From Falsiroseomonas sp051859025 (GTDB taxonomy: Bacteria; Pseudomonadota; Alphaproteobacteria; Acetobacterales; Acetobacteraceae), in NCBI RefSeq assembly GCF_051859025.1, contig NZ_JBHYGL010000039.1, forward strand, positions 124,001 through 188,000: DNA of 64,000 nucleotides. The letters are read 5' to 3'. Under the pieces are notes generated by a model. That model saw nothing but the letters and a program-made list of their open reading frames with translations. It searched no databases and had not been told where the DNA came from. Position numbers and translations under genes: made by a program. How positions within the stretch are numbered: position 1 is the first letter of the stretch; the number at the start of each line of letters is the position of its first letter. Shown in pieces: positions 51,695 to 59,644 of this stretch.

Positions 51695-52435
51695 ATGAAC
51701 AGCCCTTCCCCTGCCCCGCGGATCGCCCGCGGTGGCCGATCCATCTATGGCGCACCACTCGGCATCCTGATGCTGGAGGCGCGCTTCCCCCGAATTCCCG
51801 GCGACATGGGAAACGGCACGACCTGGCCGTTTCCCGTGCTGTTCCGCGTGGTCCGCGGCGCCAGCCCCGAACGCGTGGTGCTCAACGGCGCCCCAGGCCT
51901 GCTGCCCGCCTTCATCGACGCGGCGCGGGACCTGGTGGACCTGGGTGCGGAGGCCATCACCACGAATTGCGGCTTCCTGTCCCTGTTCCAGCGCGAACTC
52001 GCCGCCGCCGTCCAGGTCCCGGTCGCGACCTCATCGCTCATGCAGGTGCCCTGGGTGCAGGCCACCCTGCCGGCGGGCAAGCGGGTCGGCGTCATCACCG
52101 TGAACAAGGCGTCGCTGACGCCGGCGCATCTGGAGGCCGCGGGCGTCCCGCTCGACACGCCGGTGGAAGGCACGGAGGGGGGGCGGGAGTTCTTCCGGGT
52201 GCTCATCCAATCCGCCAAGGTGGACATGGATGTGGATCTGGCGGAGCAGGACATCCTGGCCGCCGGCCGCGCCCTGGTGGCCCGCCATCCGGAGGTCGGC
52301 GCCATCGTGCTGGAATGCACGAACATGCCGCCCTACGCGGCCGCGCTGCAGGCGGAGATCGGCCTGCCGGTCTATGACATCTACACGATGATCAACTGGT
52401 TCCACGGCGGGCTGAGGCCACGCCGCTTCGGCTGA
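51695..52435 (+). CDS. Aspartate/glutamate racemase-family protein
   Basis: 246 residues. The two-Cys racemase fold: Cys92 in ITTNCGFLSLFQ and Cys208 in VLECTNMPPY. The family includes Asp/Glu/hydantoin racemases and maleate isomerases. ATG at 51695 has no obvious ribosome site; the frame is open upstream, but the conserved part begins at about residue 17 (YGAPLGILML). With hydantoin-type enzymes elsewhere in the window, hydantoin racemase is one possibility, not demonstrated. Confidence 0.82.
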   Translation: MNSPSPAPRIARGGRSIYGAPLGILMLEARFPRIPGDMGNGTTWPFPVLFRVVRGASPERVVLNGAPGLLPAFIDAARDLVDLGAEAITTNCGFLSLFQRELAAAVQVPVATSSLMQVPWVQATLPAGKRVGVITVNKASLTPAHLEAAGVPLDTPVEGTEGGREFFRVLIQSAKVDMDVDLAEQDILAAGRALVARHPEVGAIVLECTNMPPYAAALQAEIGLPVYDIYTMINWFHGGLRPRRFG

Positions 52436-52436
52436 C

Positions 52437-52838
52437 CTACCGGTCCGTCTGACGCTGCATCAGGGAAGCCAGGCGCTCGACCTCCGTCTGCGGATCGGCG
52501 TCGGTGATGGGGGGCGGCTCTGTTCCCTCCGCCTCTCGCGGGTCGGGGCTGGATGGCTCCCCGGGCTGGTCGAGCACCCGCAGCACCTGGTCGCGCAGCA
52601 CCGGGAGTTCCCCTGCCTCCCGCGCCCGTTCCGCCGCGATGGCGACGATGCCGGCCACGGCGCGGGCCAGGACCAGCGTCGGCGTATCCGCGCCTGGCGC
52701 GGCAGGGGCCGGGTTCCAGCCATCGGGGGTTGCCATGTCGCGCCACCGCAGGGCGCCGAAGGTGTCCTGGCGGCGGGCGGCCCGGAGCGCGGGACCGATG
52801 CCGCTGCCGGGGGAGCCTGGGAATGGCGTCACGTTCAT
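52437..52838 (-). CDS. Hypothetical protein, 133 residues
   Basis: ATG at 52838 with GAAGGGAA upstream. The N-terminal 45 residues are Gly/Pro/Ala-rich; residues 53-88 form a likely helix (TLVLARAVAGIVAIAAERAR), then a Pro/Glu-rich acidic tail. No signal peptide or recognised domain. Coding is supported by the ribosome site and codon bias only. Ends 2 nt from the convergent racemase-like gene. Confidence 0.55.
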   Translation of the reverse strand: MNVTPFPGSPGSGIGPALRAARRQDTFGALRWRDMATPDGWNPAPAAPGADTPTLVLARAVAGIVAIAAERAREAGELPVLRDQVLRVLDQPGEPSSPDPREAEGTEPPPITDADPQTEVERLASLMQRQTDR

Positions 52839-53033
52839 CGCGGGTTCCCTTCGGGTTTTTCCCCGGGCCGGGACTGCCCCGGGGCCCTCGGAACGTTCCG
52901 GGGACCGACCTGAGATTTGCGCGGCGGTGGTAAACCGTTCGTAAAGAAAAACAGCCTCTGACGCCGACGAATCGCGAAAGTGGTTAACAGATCGAAAAAT
53001 AACCGCGCTCCCGCGCCGCCACCCTGCTCATGG

Positions 53034-53070
53034 CAAGAAAAAAGCCCCGGCCGCCTGCGCGACCGGGGCT
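53034..53070 (-). terminator. Rho-independent terminator of the cold-shock gene
   Basis: On the minus strand AGCCCCGG (53070-53063) pairs with CCGGGGCT (53050-53043) across a 12-nt loop and is followed by a run of T (TTTTTT then CTT). It lies 74 nt after the cold-shock stop codon and is one of the clearest intrinsic terminators in the window. Confidence 0.85.
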
Positions 53071-53074
53071 CCAA

Positions 53075-53092
53075 GCCCTCTCATGAGAGGGC
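53075..53092. repeat. Perfect 18-bp palindrome near a gene end
   Basis: GCCCTCTCA-TGAGAGGGC is an uninterrupted palindrome located between the cold-shock stop codon and its terminator. It could be a protein-binding site or a second 3' hairpin. Confidence 0.4.
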
Positions 53093-53143
53093 CGGATCGT
53101 GCGGTTCAGGCTCGCCCACGTTCCCGCGACGAGCCTTCGCGCC

Positions 53144-53968
53144 CTATTCCTTCAGGTTGACGGCCTGGCGGCCGCGCTGGCCGTCACGAACGTCCAGGTT
53201 CACCTTCTCACCCTGCTGAACGTCGGCCTTGCCGGCACGCTGCAGGACGGAGGAGTGCAGGAACACGTCCTGGCCACCATCGTCCGGGGTCACGAAGCCG
53301 AAGCCGCGGACCTGGTCGAACCACTTCACCGTGCCACCCACGGCATAGGTCGGGCCACCTTCGTCGCCACGGCCACCGCCGCCATCGCGACGCGGCGGGG
53401 GACGGTCGCCGAAGCCACCGCGGGGGGCGCCGAAGCCGCCACCACCACCGCCGAAGCCGCCGCCACCACCGAAGCCACCACCGCCGCCGCCGAAGTCACG
53501 GCGCGGGGGACGGTCGCCGAAGCCACCACCACCGCCGCCGCCGAAATCACGGCGCGGGGGACGGTCGCCGAAGCCACCGCCGCCGCCACCGCCGCCGAAA
53601 TCACGGCGCGGGGGACGGTCGCCGAAGCCACCACCACCACCGCCGAAATCACGGCGCGGGGGACGGTCGCCGAAGCCGCCCGGCCGCGGCGGGCGATCGC
53701 CGCCACCGCCGCCGCCGCCGCCGGCACCCTTGATGACGGAGTAGATGCGCGTGACCAGGCGCCGGCCCTGACGGTCCGTCCCGATCTCGCACGTCAACTT
53801 GTCACCGGTATCCGGCGGCTCGATGCCCGCCTCGGTCAGCGCCGAGGCGTGGAAGAAGACGTCCTGCCCATCGGGACCGAGGACGAAGCCGAAGCCCTTG
53901 CGGGCATTGTACCACTTCACTTCGGCTTCGACGGACCCGGCGCCGCCCTGTTCGTTGTCGGGAAACAC
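53144..53968 (-). CDS. Double cold-shock-domain protein with Gly-rich repeat linker
   Basis: 274 residues from a GTG at 53968. CSD1 at about 14-80 has RNP motifs KGFGFV and VFFHAS; CSD2 at 210-274 has RGFGFV and VFLHSS. Between them is a disordered linker of about 125 residues built on FGDRPPRRDFGGGGGG, four near-perfect copies plus fragments. Cold-shock domains bind single-stranded RNA/DNA; the Arg/Gly-rich linker resembles RGG tracts. The start is inferred: the frame is open to 54115 but lacks family features there. Confidence 0.88.
   Translation of the reverse strand: MFPDNEQGGAGSVEAEVKWYNARKGFGFVLGPDGQDVFFHASALTEAGIEPPDTGDKLTCEIGTDRQGRRLVTRIYSVIKGAGGGGGGGGDRPPRPGGFGDRPPRRDFGGGGGGFGDRPPRRDFGGGGGGGGFGDRPPRRDFGGGGGGGFGDRPPRRDFGGGGGGFGGGGGFGGGGGGFGAPRGGFGDRPPPRRDGGGGRGDEGGPTYAVGGTVKWFDQVRGFGFVTPDDGGQDVFLHSSVLQRAGKADVQQGEKVNLDVRDGQRGRQAVNLKE
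53480..53690 (-). repeat. In-frame tandem repeats in the cold-shock gene
   Basis: A shared 30-base core recurs at 53498, 53549, 53603 and 53651, spaced 51, 54 and 48 bp. All spacings are multiples of three, so length changes keep the reading frame. Differences are in the number of Gly codons. Such a tract is prone to slippage and may vary between strains. Confidence 0.9.
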
Positions 53969-54058
53969 GATGTTATGCGATCCGTACTTGTGGACACGAC
54001 CCGACACGATGCAGGGCCGCCACCATGCAAGATGGCATCCCGGCGCAAGGAAAACCAG

Positions 54059-54087
54059 CAAAATTGCGGCCGGGAACTCTTTGTCAA
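54059..54087 (-). promoter_or_regulatory. Candidate promoter of the cold-shock gene
   Basis: On the minus strand a perfect TTGACA (54087-54082) lies just beyond the dadA-like stop codon, with a weak AT-rich -10 candidate (AATTTT or ATTTTG) 16-17 nt on. It would give a leader of about 80 nt before the GTG at 53968, in line with the long leaders of cold-shock mRNAs. Confidence 0.3.
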
Positions 54088-55379
54088 GAGAATCGAGCAG
54101 GCCGGAACGCTTCAACGGCCACTTCGGGTCGCCGCCCCGCCAGCAACGCCATCACAAGCCGCGCCGTCCGCGGCGCCGCCACCAGCCCCACATGCCCGTG
54201 TCCGAAGGCCAGCAACACATCGGGCGACGCGCCGGAAGCCCCGATGCAGGGAAGCCCGTCCGGCATGGAAGGCCGGTGCCCCATCCACACCTTCACGCGA
54301 TCGGCCGGCAGATCCCTCGGCAGGCCCGGGAAGCTGCGCAGCAGGTGGTCGCGCAGGATCTCCGCCCGCTTCCAGTTCGGCGCCGCCTCCAGCCCCGCGA
54401 TCTCGACCTGCCCGGCACAGCGCAGGCCCTTGTCCGTCCAGGTCACGGACATCTTGCCATCATAGGGCATCAGGGGGGTCCGCGGCCCCACCGGCGGGTC
54501 CACCACCATCGCGTGGTAGCCACGCTCCGTCTCCAGCGGCACGCGAGACCCCGCGGCGGCGGCCAGCTTCCGTGAATAGGCGCCGGCGCAGATCACCGCC
54601 TTGTCGCAGGCAACCTCGCCCGCCTCCGTCTCCACCGCGCGCAGGCGTCCGTCCTGGATCCGGAAGCCCGTCGCCGCCTGGCGCCGCAGTTCCGCCCCTT
54701 CCGCCCGCGCCTGCGCGACCAGCGCGGCCACATAGGCGCCGGGGTCGCGGCAATGCCCGCCTTCCTCCACCAGGGCGGCGAAGGTGTAGCGGCGATCAAG
54801 GTCGGGTTCCCGCTGCCGCATCTCATCGGCACCGAGTTCCAGCCACTCCACCCCGACCTTGCGCCGGATGCGCCAGGCCATGGCCTCGCTCTCGAACTGC
54901 GCGCGGTTCTCGTAGATGTAGGCCAGGCCGCGGCGCTCGATCAGGTGGCCGACGCCGGCCTCCTCCGCCAGTTCCTTGTGCAGCGCCGGCGCGTCCACCA
55001 GCAGCGGACGCAGGGCACGGGCCGTCGCCTCCACCTTCTGCTCCGTCCAGCCGGCCCAGAGGTATCGCGCCAGCCAGGGCAGCACGCGCGGCAGGTAGGA
55101 CCAGCGGATGGCCAGCGGCCCCAGCGGGTCCGCCAGGAATTTCGGCACCTTCTTCCAAAGGCCGGGGGATGAGGGCGGGATCACCGACATGGGGCTGAGC
55201 CAGCAGCCATTCCCATAGCTCGCCGCCTGTTCGCCGCCGGGCTCGCCGGGTTCCAGGATCGTCACCCGGAACCCCTCCCGCAGCGCCGCCAGCGCCGTCG
55301 CCGCGCCTACGATGCCGGCGCCGATCACCACCAGGTGCGGCCCGCCGCCCGGCACCACCTGCATGTCAGCGGCGCTCAT
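54084..55379 (-). CDS. D-amino acid dehydrogenase-like FAD oxidoreductase (DadA type)
   Basis: 431 residues. FAD motif VVIGAGIVGAATALAALREGF at about 17-37, a QAASYGNGCWLSPMSVIPPSSPG block typical of DadA, and the C-terminal FGHGHVGLVAAPRTARLV flavin loop. Deaminates D-amino acids or related amines to keto acids at the membrane. ATG at 55379 overlaps the AtzH-like gene by ATGA. It is distinct from the two PuuB-like paralogues in this window. Confidence 0.88.
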   Translation of the reverse strand: MSAADMQVVPGGGPHLVVIGAGIVGAATALAALREGFRVTILEPGEPGGEQAASYGNGCWLSPMSVIPPSSPGLWKKVPKFLADPLGPLAIRWSYLPRVLPWLARYLWAGWTEQKVEATARALRPLLVDAPALHKELAEEAGVGHLIERRGLAYIYENRAQFESEAMAWRIRRKVGVEWLELGADEMRQREPDLDRRYTFAALVEEGGHCRDPGAYVAALVAQARAEGAELRRQAATGFRIQDGRLRAVETEAGEVACDKAVICAGAYSRKLAAAAGSRVPLETERGYHAMVVDPPVGPRTPLMPYDGKMSVTWTDKGLRCAGQVEIAGLEAAPNWKRAEILRDHLLRSFPGLPRDLPADRVKVWMGHRPSMPDGLPCIGASGASPDVLLAFGHGHVGLVAAPRTARLVMALLAGRRPEVAVEAFRPARFS

Positions 55380-55795
55380 GGCTTCCCCCCGGCCGGCTTC
55401 TCCTGCCGGCCCGGATCGACGCCCGCCAGCAGCGACACATGGGCGGACACCACGCGCCAGCCCTCGCCGGGGATGCGCGCCATGATCTTCGTCTCCCGCC
55501 CGACCAGCCCGGTGCCCACCCGTTCGTATTCCAGATGCGTCGCCACGACGTCCGGCCCGAAGGCCGTCATCTGCACCCGCTTCTGCACCCGCCGGGCATA
55601 GGCCTTCACCCCCGCCCGGAAGGCGCGGATGGCGTCATGGCCATAGAGGATTTCCGTGATCCCGAATCGCACCGTGCGCGGATCGGCCCAGAAGATGGCG
55701 TCCAGCTCCTCCGTCCGGTTCGCCATCAGCGCAGCCTCGTAGCGGTCGAAGACGGCCCGCGCCTCCGCGATCACCGCCGGGTCGTCGATCCGCAC
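55376..55795 (-). CDS. AtzH-like / DUF3225 small protein
   Basis: 139 residues of the NTF2-like fold. Seen: DDPAVIAEARAVFDRYEAALMANRTEELDAIFWADPRTVRFGITEILYG, the signature of the AtzH/HpxZ-type group found with cyanuric acid, allantoin and oxalurate genes. Function in other operons is not firmly known. GTG at 55795 has GGGGAGAG about 8 nt upstream. It lies upstream of, and overlaps, the DadA-like gene. Confidence 0.82.
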   Translation of the reverse strand: MRIDDPAVIAEARAVFDRYEAALMANRTEELDAIFWADPRTVRFGITEILYGHDAIRAFRAGVKAYARRVQKRVQMTAFGPDVVATHLEYERVGTGLVGRETKIMARIPGEGWRVVSAHVSLLAGVDPGRQEKPAGGKP

Positions 55796-55887
55796 GCCAT
55801 GCTCTCCCCTATCGTCCGTACGCCAGCCTGCCCCCAAGGGGCCCCGATGCAAAGGGACCGCCTGGAGAGGCAAAGAATCAGCTTCAC

Positions 55888-55925
55888 TTGATCGTGAAAA
55901 ATATCGTACACAATAGGCTGTGACC
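55888..55925. promoter_or_regulatory. AT-rich promoter island between divergent genes
   Basis: A stretch from 55888 to about 55925, TTGATC then GTGAAAAATATCGTACACAATA, is markedly AT-rich in this GC-rich sequence. It lies in the 195-nt gap between the divergent AtzH-like and GH1-like genes. A TTGATC/CACAAT pair could serve the plus strand and TTGTGT/TATTTT the minus strand. Exact start sites cannot be fixed by eye. Confidence 0.35.
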
Positions 55926-55990
55926 GGAGGGAACCCGGCACGGCCCGCCAGCCACCCTTCCACCGGCCACCGTCAACGGACACCCGGACC

Positions 55991-57259
55991 ATGCTCGACG
56001 CCGCGATCAGCCTCGAAGCGCCCCTCCGTCCCCAGCTCGCGCCCCATCATGGCTTCCTCTTCGCCACGGGGATCGAGAATAGTGCCCCCACCATCGATGG
56101 CGGGCGCATCCGCCGCGACCAGCTGCGCGAATGCGGCCACTACGACCGCTGGCAGGAAGACCTGGCGCTGGTGAAGGAGCTGGGCTGCGACGCGCTCCGC
56201 TACGGCCCGCAACTCCACACCACGCTGCGCGGCCCCGGCCTGCATGACTGGGCCTTTGCCGATGCCGGCTTCGCGGAACTCCGCCGCCTCGGCATCCGCC
56301 CGATCGTCGATCTCTGCCATTTCGGCGTGCCCGACTGGATCGGCGATTTCCAGAATCCGGACTTCCCCCGGCTTTTCGCGGATTACGCCGGCGCCTTCGC
56401 GCGCCGCTTCCCCTGGGTACAGCTCTACACCCCGGTGAATGAGATGTTCATCACCGCCGTCTTCTCCGCCCGCTATGGTTGGTGGAACGAGCAGAAGACG
56501 GATGACCGCAGCTACGTCACCGCCATCAAGAACATCGTCCGCGCCAATGTCCTGGCGATGCGGGAGATCCTGAAGCACCGCCCCGACGCCATCTTCATCC
56601 AGTCCGAATCGACGGAGGCCTTCCACGCGGAATGCCCCCGCGCCGTCCCCCACGCCGATTTCCGCAATGCGGAGCGCTTCCTGACGCTCGACCTCAACTA
56701 CGGCCGCCGGGTGGACAGCACGATGTACGAATTCCTGATGGACAGCGGCATGACGCGGGAGGAGTACCATTTCTTCCAGCGCGAAGCCCCGCCCCTGAAG
56801 CGCCACTGCGTCATGGGCAATGACTGGTACCAGACCAACGAGCATCTGCTGAACGCCGATGGCCATGGCCGCTGGGCCGGGGAGGTCTTCGGCTACGACA
56901 CCGTGACGCGGGACTACCACGCCCGCTACGGCCTGCCCGTCATGCACACGGAAACCAACCTCGATGAAGGCCCGCGCGGCGACGAGGCCGAGCATTGGCT
57001 GTGGAAGCAGTGGTCCGGCATCCTGCGCCTGAAGCGCGAAGGCATCCCCGTGCTCGGCTTCACCTGGTATTCGCTGACGGACCAGATCGACTGGACGCAT
57101 GCGCTGCGCGAGCAGCGCGGCGATGTGAATCCTCGCGGCCTCTATGACCTCGACCGCAAGCCCCGCCGCGTGGGCCTGGCCTATCGTCGCCTGATCGAGT
57201 CCTGGCGGGACGTGCTGCCGACGCAGAGCCTCTGCCTGCAGGTGCCACTCGCGGCCTGA
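55991..57259 (+). CDS. Glycoside hydrolase family 1-like protein
   Basis: 422 residues, TIM barrel. Candidate acid/base Glu151 in LYTPVNEM (matches the TxNE motif) and nucleophile Glu321 in VMHTETN. Also KELGCDALRYGPQLH near residue 63 and a PVLGFTWYSLTDQIDWTHALRE block, which is the GH1-type end. It is shorter than classical beta-glucosidases (about 450-480) and belongs to a less studied branch, so the sugar is unknown. No signal peptide, so cytoplasmic. Confidence 0.83.
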   Translation: MLDAAISLEAPLRPQLAPHHGFLFATGIENSAPTIDGGRIRRDQLRECGHYDRWQEDLALVKELGCDALRYGPQLHTTLRGPGLHDWAFADAGFAELRRLGIRPIVDLCHFGVPDWIGDFQNPDFPRLFADYAGAFARRFPWVQLYTPVNEMFITAVFSARYGWWNEQKTDDRSYVTAIKNIVRANVLAMREILKHRPDAIFIQSESTEAFHAECPRAVPHADFRNAERFLTLDLNYGRRVDSTMYEFLMDSGMTREEYHFFQREAPPLKRHCVMGNDWYQTNEHLLNADGHGRWAGEVFGYDTVTRDYHARYGLPVMHTETNLDEGPRGDEAEHWLWKQWSGILRLKREGIPVLGFTWYSLTDQIDWTHALREQRGDVNPRGLYDLDRKPRRVGLAYRRLIESWRDVLPTQSLCLQVPLAA

Positions 57260-57364
57260 TCCGGCACGGCCAAGCCGAAACCCGATCCGCCACCGGCCGC
57301 GATCCGGGGCGCGCTTGCCGCGCCCTTGGAGGCCAGTCGCAGAAAGCATGGGATCGTCGCCGGT

Positions 57365-57407
57365 TTGATACGCATCAATTGCGGCAGTGTCGTGCCGCCT
57401 TTACACT
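57365..57407 (+). promoter_or_regulatory. FNR/FixK-type box with class II promoter geometry
   Basis: TTGAT-ACGC-ATCAA at 57365-57378 is a perfect match to the FNR/FixK consensus TTGAT-N4-ATCAA. A TACACT -10-like hexamer lies at 57402-57407. With a start near 57413 the box would centre at -41.5, the standard class II activator position. It lies 117 nt before the first of four binding-protein genes. Directly seen: the sequence. Inferred: activation by an oxygen- or NO-responsive regulator. Confidence 0.75.
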
Positions 57408-57494
57408 CCAGGCGACACCGGTTGGCGGCCCCAGCGGCCAAGACCGGCATTCCGATCTCGCCCGGACACACGCCGCTTGCGCTCGCCCACCTCC

Positions 57495-58319
57495 ATGCCG
57501 GGCCCATCCTCCCGCCCCCTGCGGCGGCGTGCGCTTTTCCAGCTGGCGCTCCCGGCGCTGCTCCTGCCCTTTCGGGCGCATGCCCAGGCCGATGGCGATG
57601 GGTCCCTGGCCCGGCCCCGGTCTCGCGGCCGCCTGATCGTCGCGATCGGCCCCTCCATGGCGCTGCCGGCCGAACCGCGCGGTGCCGGCTACCGGCTGCA
57701 CGACCCCTTCAACACCGCGGCCGCCGCCATGATCGCGGAGGAACTGGGCATGGTTGCCGAGGTCATCGCCCTGACCGGCACGGGCATGCTGCCCGCCCTG
57801 CTGTCGGGCCAGGCCGACATCGCGCTTCCCGCCCTGCTCACCCGCCGCACGGCAAGCCGTGTCATGCTGTCCCACCCGCATGCGATCCTGGATGCGGTGA
57901 TCCTGTCCGCCCTGCCCGGGCGGCTGCGCGGCCCCGATGCGCTGGCGGGCCTGCGCGTCGGCCTGCTGGAAAGCCACGCCTATGCCTTCGGCAGGGATGC
58001 CGGGCTGCCCGGCCATGCCCTGGTCAGCCTGCTGCCCGACCTGCCGGCGATGGAGGAAGCCCTGCTGGCGCGGCAGGTGGAAGCCGCGCTGCTGCCCGCA
58101 CCCCAGGCGCGCGCGCTGGTGGCGCGCAACCCGGGCTCCGGCCTTGCCGCCCGCTTCGCGCTTCGCCCCTTCACCTATGCGGCCGCGGTCCGCTTCGGCG
58201 ACCATGACCTGCTGCGCGCGGTGAATGCCTGCCTCGCCGACGCCCTGCATGACGGCAGGCTGGCCGCGCTGTTCCGGCGCGAAACCGGGCTCGTCCTTCC
58301 ACCGCTCGCCCCGCTCTGA
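57495..58319 (+). CDS. Solute-binding protein, SBP_bac_3-like (array member 1)
   Basis: 274 residues with an export signal containing PLRRRALFQLALPALLLPFRAHAQA. The body starts RGRLIVAIGPSM and ends with DHDLLRAVNACLADALHDGRLAALFRRETG, the closing helix of amino-acid-type SBP_bac_3 receptors. First of four consecutive binding-protein genes. ATG at 57495 is chosen because it starts the signal peptide; the open frame upstream is not protein-like. Confidence 0.82.
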   Translation: MPGPSSRPLRRRALFQLALPALLLPFRAHAQADGDGSLARPRSRGRLIVAIGPSMALPAEPRGAGYRLHDPFNTAAAAMIAEELGMVAEVIALTGTGMLPALLSGQADIALPALLTRRTASRVMLSHPHAILDAVILSALPGRLRGPDALAGLRVGLLESHAYAFGRDAGLPGHALVSLLPDLPAMEEALLARQVEAALLPAPQARALVARNPGSGLAARFALRPFTYAAAVRFGDHDLLRAVNACLADALHDGRLAALFRRETGLVLPPLAPL

Positions 58320-58321
58320 CC

Positions 58322-59644
58322 ATGCATCTCCCGCGCCGCTTCCTCGCCCCGCTGACCCTCTCCACGCTGCTGGCGCCCTCGACGCCGCGCGCGCAGCCCC
58401 AGCCGGCACCGGGCCGGCCCGTCACCCTCTTCGCCTGGTCGGCGGTGGAGCCGCTGCTGCGGCCGGAGATCGCCGCCTTCGAACGGGCCAGCCAGCGGCG
58501 CCTCCGCCTGCTGCACCTCCCCTGGGCGGCCTACCGGGAAGCCCTCGCCTCCCGCCTCATGGGGGAGGCGGAGATCGATGTCTGCGCCATGTCGGACCTG
58601 TGGCTGCCGGAATTCGCCCATCGCGGCTGGCTGGCGCCGCTGGATGGCCTGCCGGGCGCGGAGGCCATCGCGGCCGAAACCCGCCCCGCCTGCAACCAGG
58701 GCATGACCTGGCGCGGCCGCCGCTACGGCGTTCCCTACTACACCGACAGCATCGTCTTCCTCTGCAACCGCGCCATCCTGGACCGTGCCGGCATCGCCGC
58801 CCCGCCGGAAAGCTGGGATGAGGTGGTGGACCAGTCGCTGTTCCTGCAGCGCCGGGGCCTGGTGCGCCACGCCCTCGCTTTGCCCCTCGCCCCCGATCCC
58901 TGGCTGACGGAGATCCTCACCGCCCTCGTCTATGCCTTCGGCGGCAGCCATGTGGATGCAGACCTCGATCCGGTTATGCAGGAGGAGGACAGGGGCGCGG
59001 TCCGTGCCATGCGCTTCCTGCGCGATGCGATCCACCGGGACGGCATCCTGCCTCCCACCACGCCGCGGCTTTCGGAACCCGATATCCTCGACGCCATGGC
59101 GGATGGCGAAGCCGCCTTCTGCCTGGCGCCCAGCTACCGGCTGCGCAGCCTGAACGACCCCGCGCAATCCGCCGTCGCCGGCAGCATCCGCGTGGCGATG
59201 ATGCCCCGCGGCGGCCCCCGCGGCACCCAGGAAAGCTGCGGCTGGGTCCGCTTCTTCGCCGCCACGCCCAGCGCCCTGGCCTCCGCCCCCCGCCGCGCGG
59301 GCGTGGAGGCGGTGATGGCTTTCCTGGCCGGCCAAGGCCCGGGGGAGCCCCACGCCATGCAGAAGACCCTCCTGCTCGAAGGCGGCCTTCCCTTCTGCGC
59401 CCTGCCGCTGCTGGCGGACCCGGCGGTGGAGGCCGAGCAGGCGCGCTGGTCCGGCGACAGCGCCATCCTCCGCCGCCAGGCCATGCTGTCCCGCCCCAAG
59501 GATCTGTTATCCCCCTGGCTGAGCGACTGGATCAGGGCCACCGTGCCGGATGTCGCGGCCATGCTGGCGGGGCAGGCGGCGCCGGAGGATGCGCTGCCCC
59601 GCATGGCCGCCGCCTGGGCCACCCTGAAGGCCAGTCATGGCTGA
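58322..59644 (+). CDS. Extracellular solute-binding protein, sugar type (SBP_bac_1; array member 2)
   Basis: 440 residues. Signal of about 24 residues (HLPRRFLAPLTLSTLLAPSTPRAQ), then VTLFAWSAVEPLLRPEIAAFERASQRRLRLLHLPWAAYREAL and VPYYTDSIVFLCNRAILDRAG, typical of family 1 receptors for sugars or other solutes. Starts 2 nt after member 1 and overlaps member 3 by 8 nt. Of a different family from its three neighbours. Confidence 0.87.
   Translation: MHLPRRFLAPLTLSTLLAPSTPRAQPQPAPGRPVTLFAWSAVEPLLRPEIAAFERASQRRLRLLHLPWAAYREALASRLMGEAEIDVCAMSDLWLPEFAHRGWLAPLDGLPGAEAIAAETRPACNQGMTWRGRRYGVPYYTDSIVFLCNRAILDRAGIAAPPESWDEVVDQSLFLQRRGLVRHALALPLAPDPWLTEILTALVYAFGGSHVDADLDPVMQEEDRGAVRAMRFLRDAIHRDGILPPTTPRLSEPDILDAMADGEAAFCLAPSYRLRSLNDPAQSAVAGSIRVAMMPRGGPRGTQESCGWVRFFAATPSALASAPRRAGVEAVMAFLAGQGPGEPHAMQKTLLLEGGLPFCALPLLADPAVEAEQARWSGDSAILRRQAMLSRPKDLLSPWLSDWIRATVPDVAAMLAGQAAPEDALPRMAAAWATLKASHG

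Larger units (their letters stand above)
52839..53143. other. 305-nt intergenic region upstream of the hypothetical gene
   Basis: Less GC-rich than its surroundings around 52925-53040, with runs of A and T. It must hold the promoter for the minus-strand hypothetical gene and the terminator of the cold-shock gene (53034-53070). A perfect 18-bp palindrome lies at 53075-53092 and a 12-bp one (CGGAACGTTCCG) near 52889-52900. No coding frame looks real. Confidence 0.6.

Noticed and set aside
51406..51744. 112-codon minus-strand frame in the 312-nt gap
   Set aside because: No ribosome site, Arg/Pro/Ala-rich, and it overlaps the racemase-like start region.
53436..53690. CRISPR-like spaced repeats
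   Set aside because: Spacers are not unique; the repeats are in-frame Gly-rich codons of the cold-shock gene.
57301..57325. GGGCGCG/CGCGCCC hairpin after the GH1-like gene as a terminator
   Set aside because: Short stem, no U-run, and such stems are frequent by chance in this composition.
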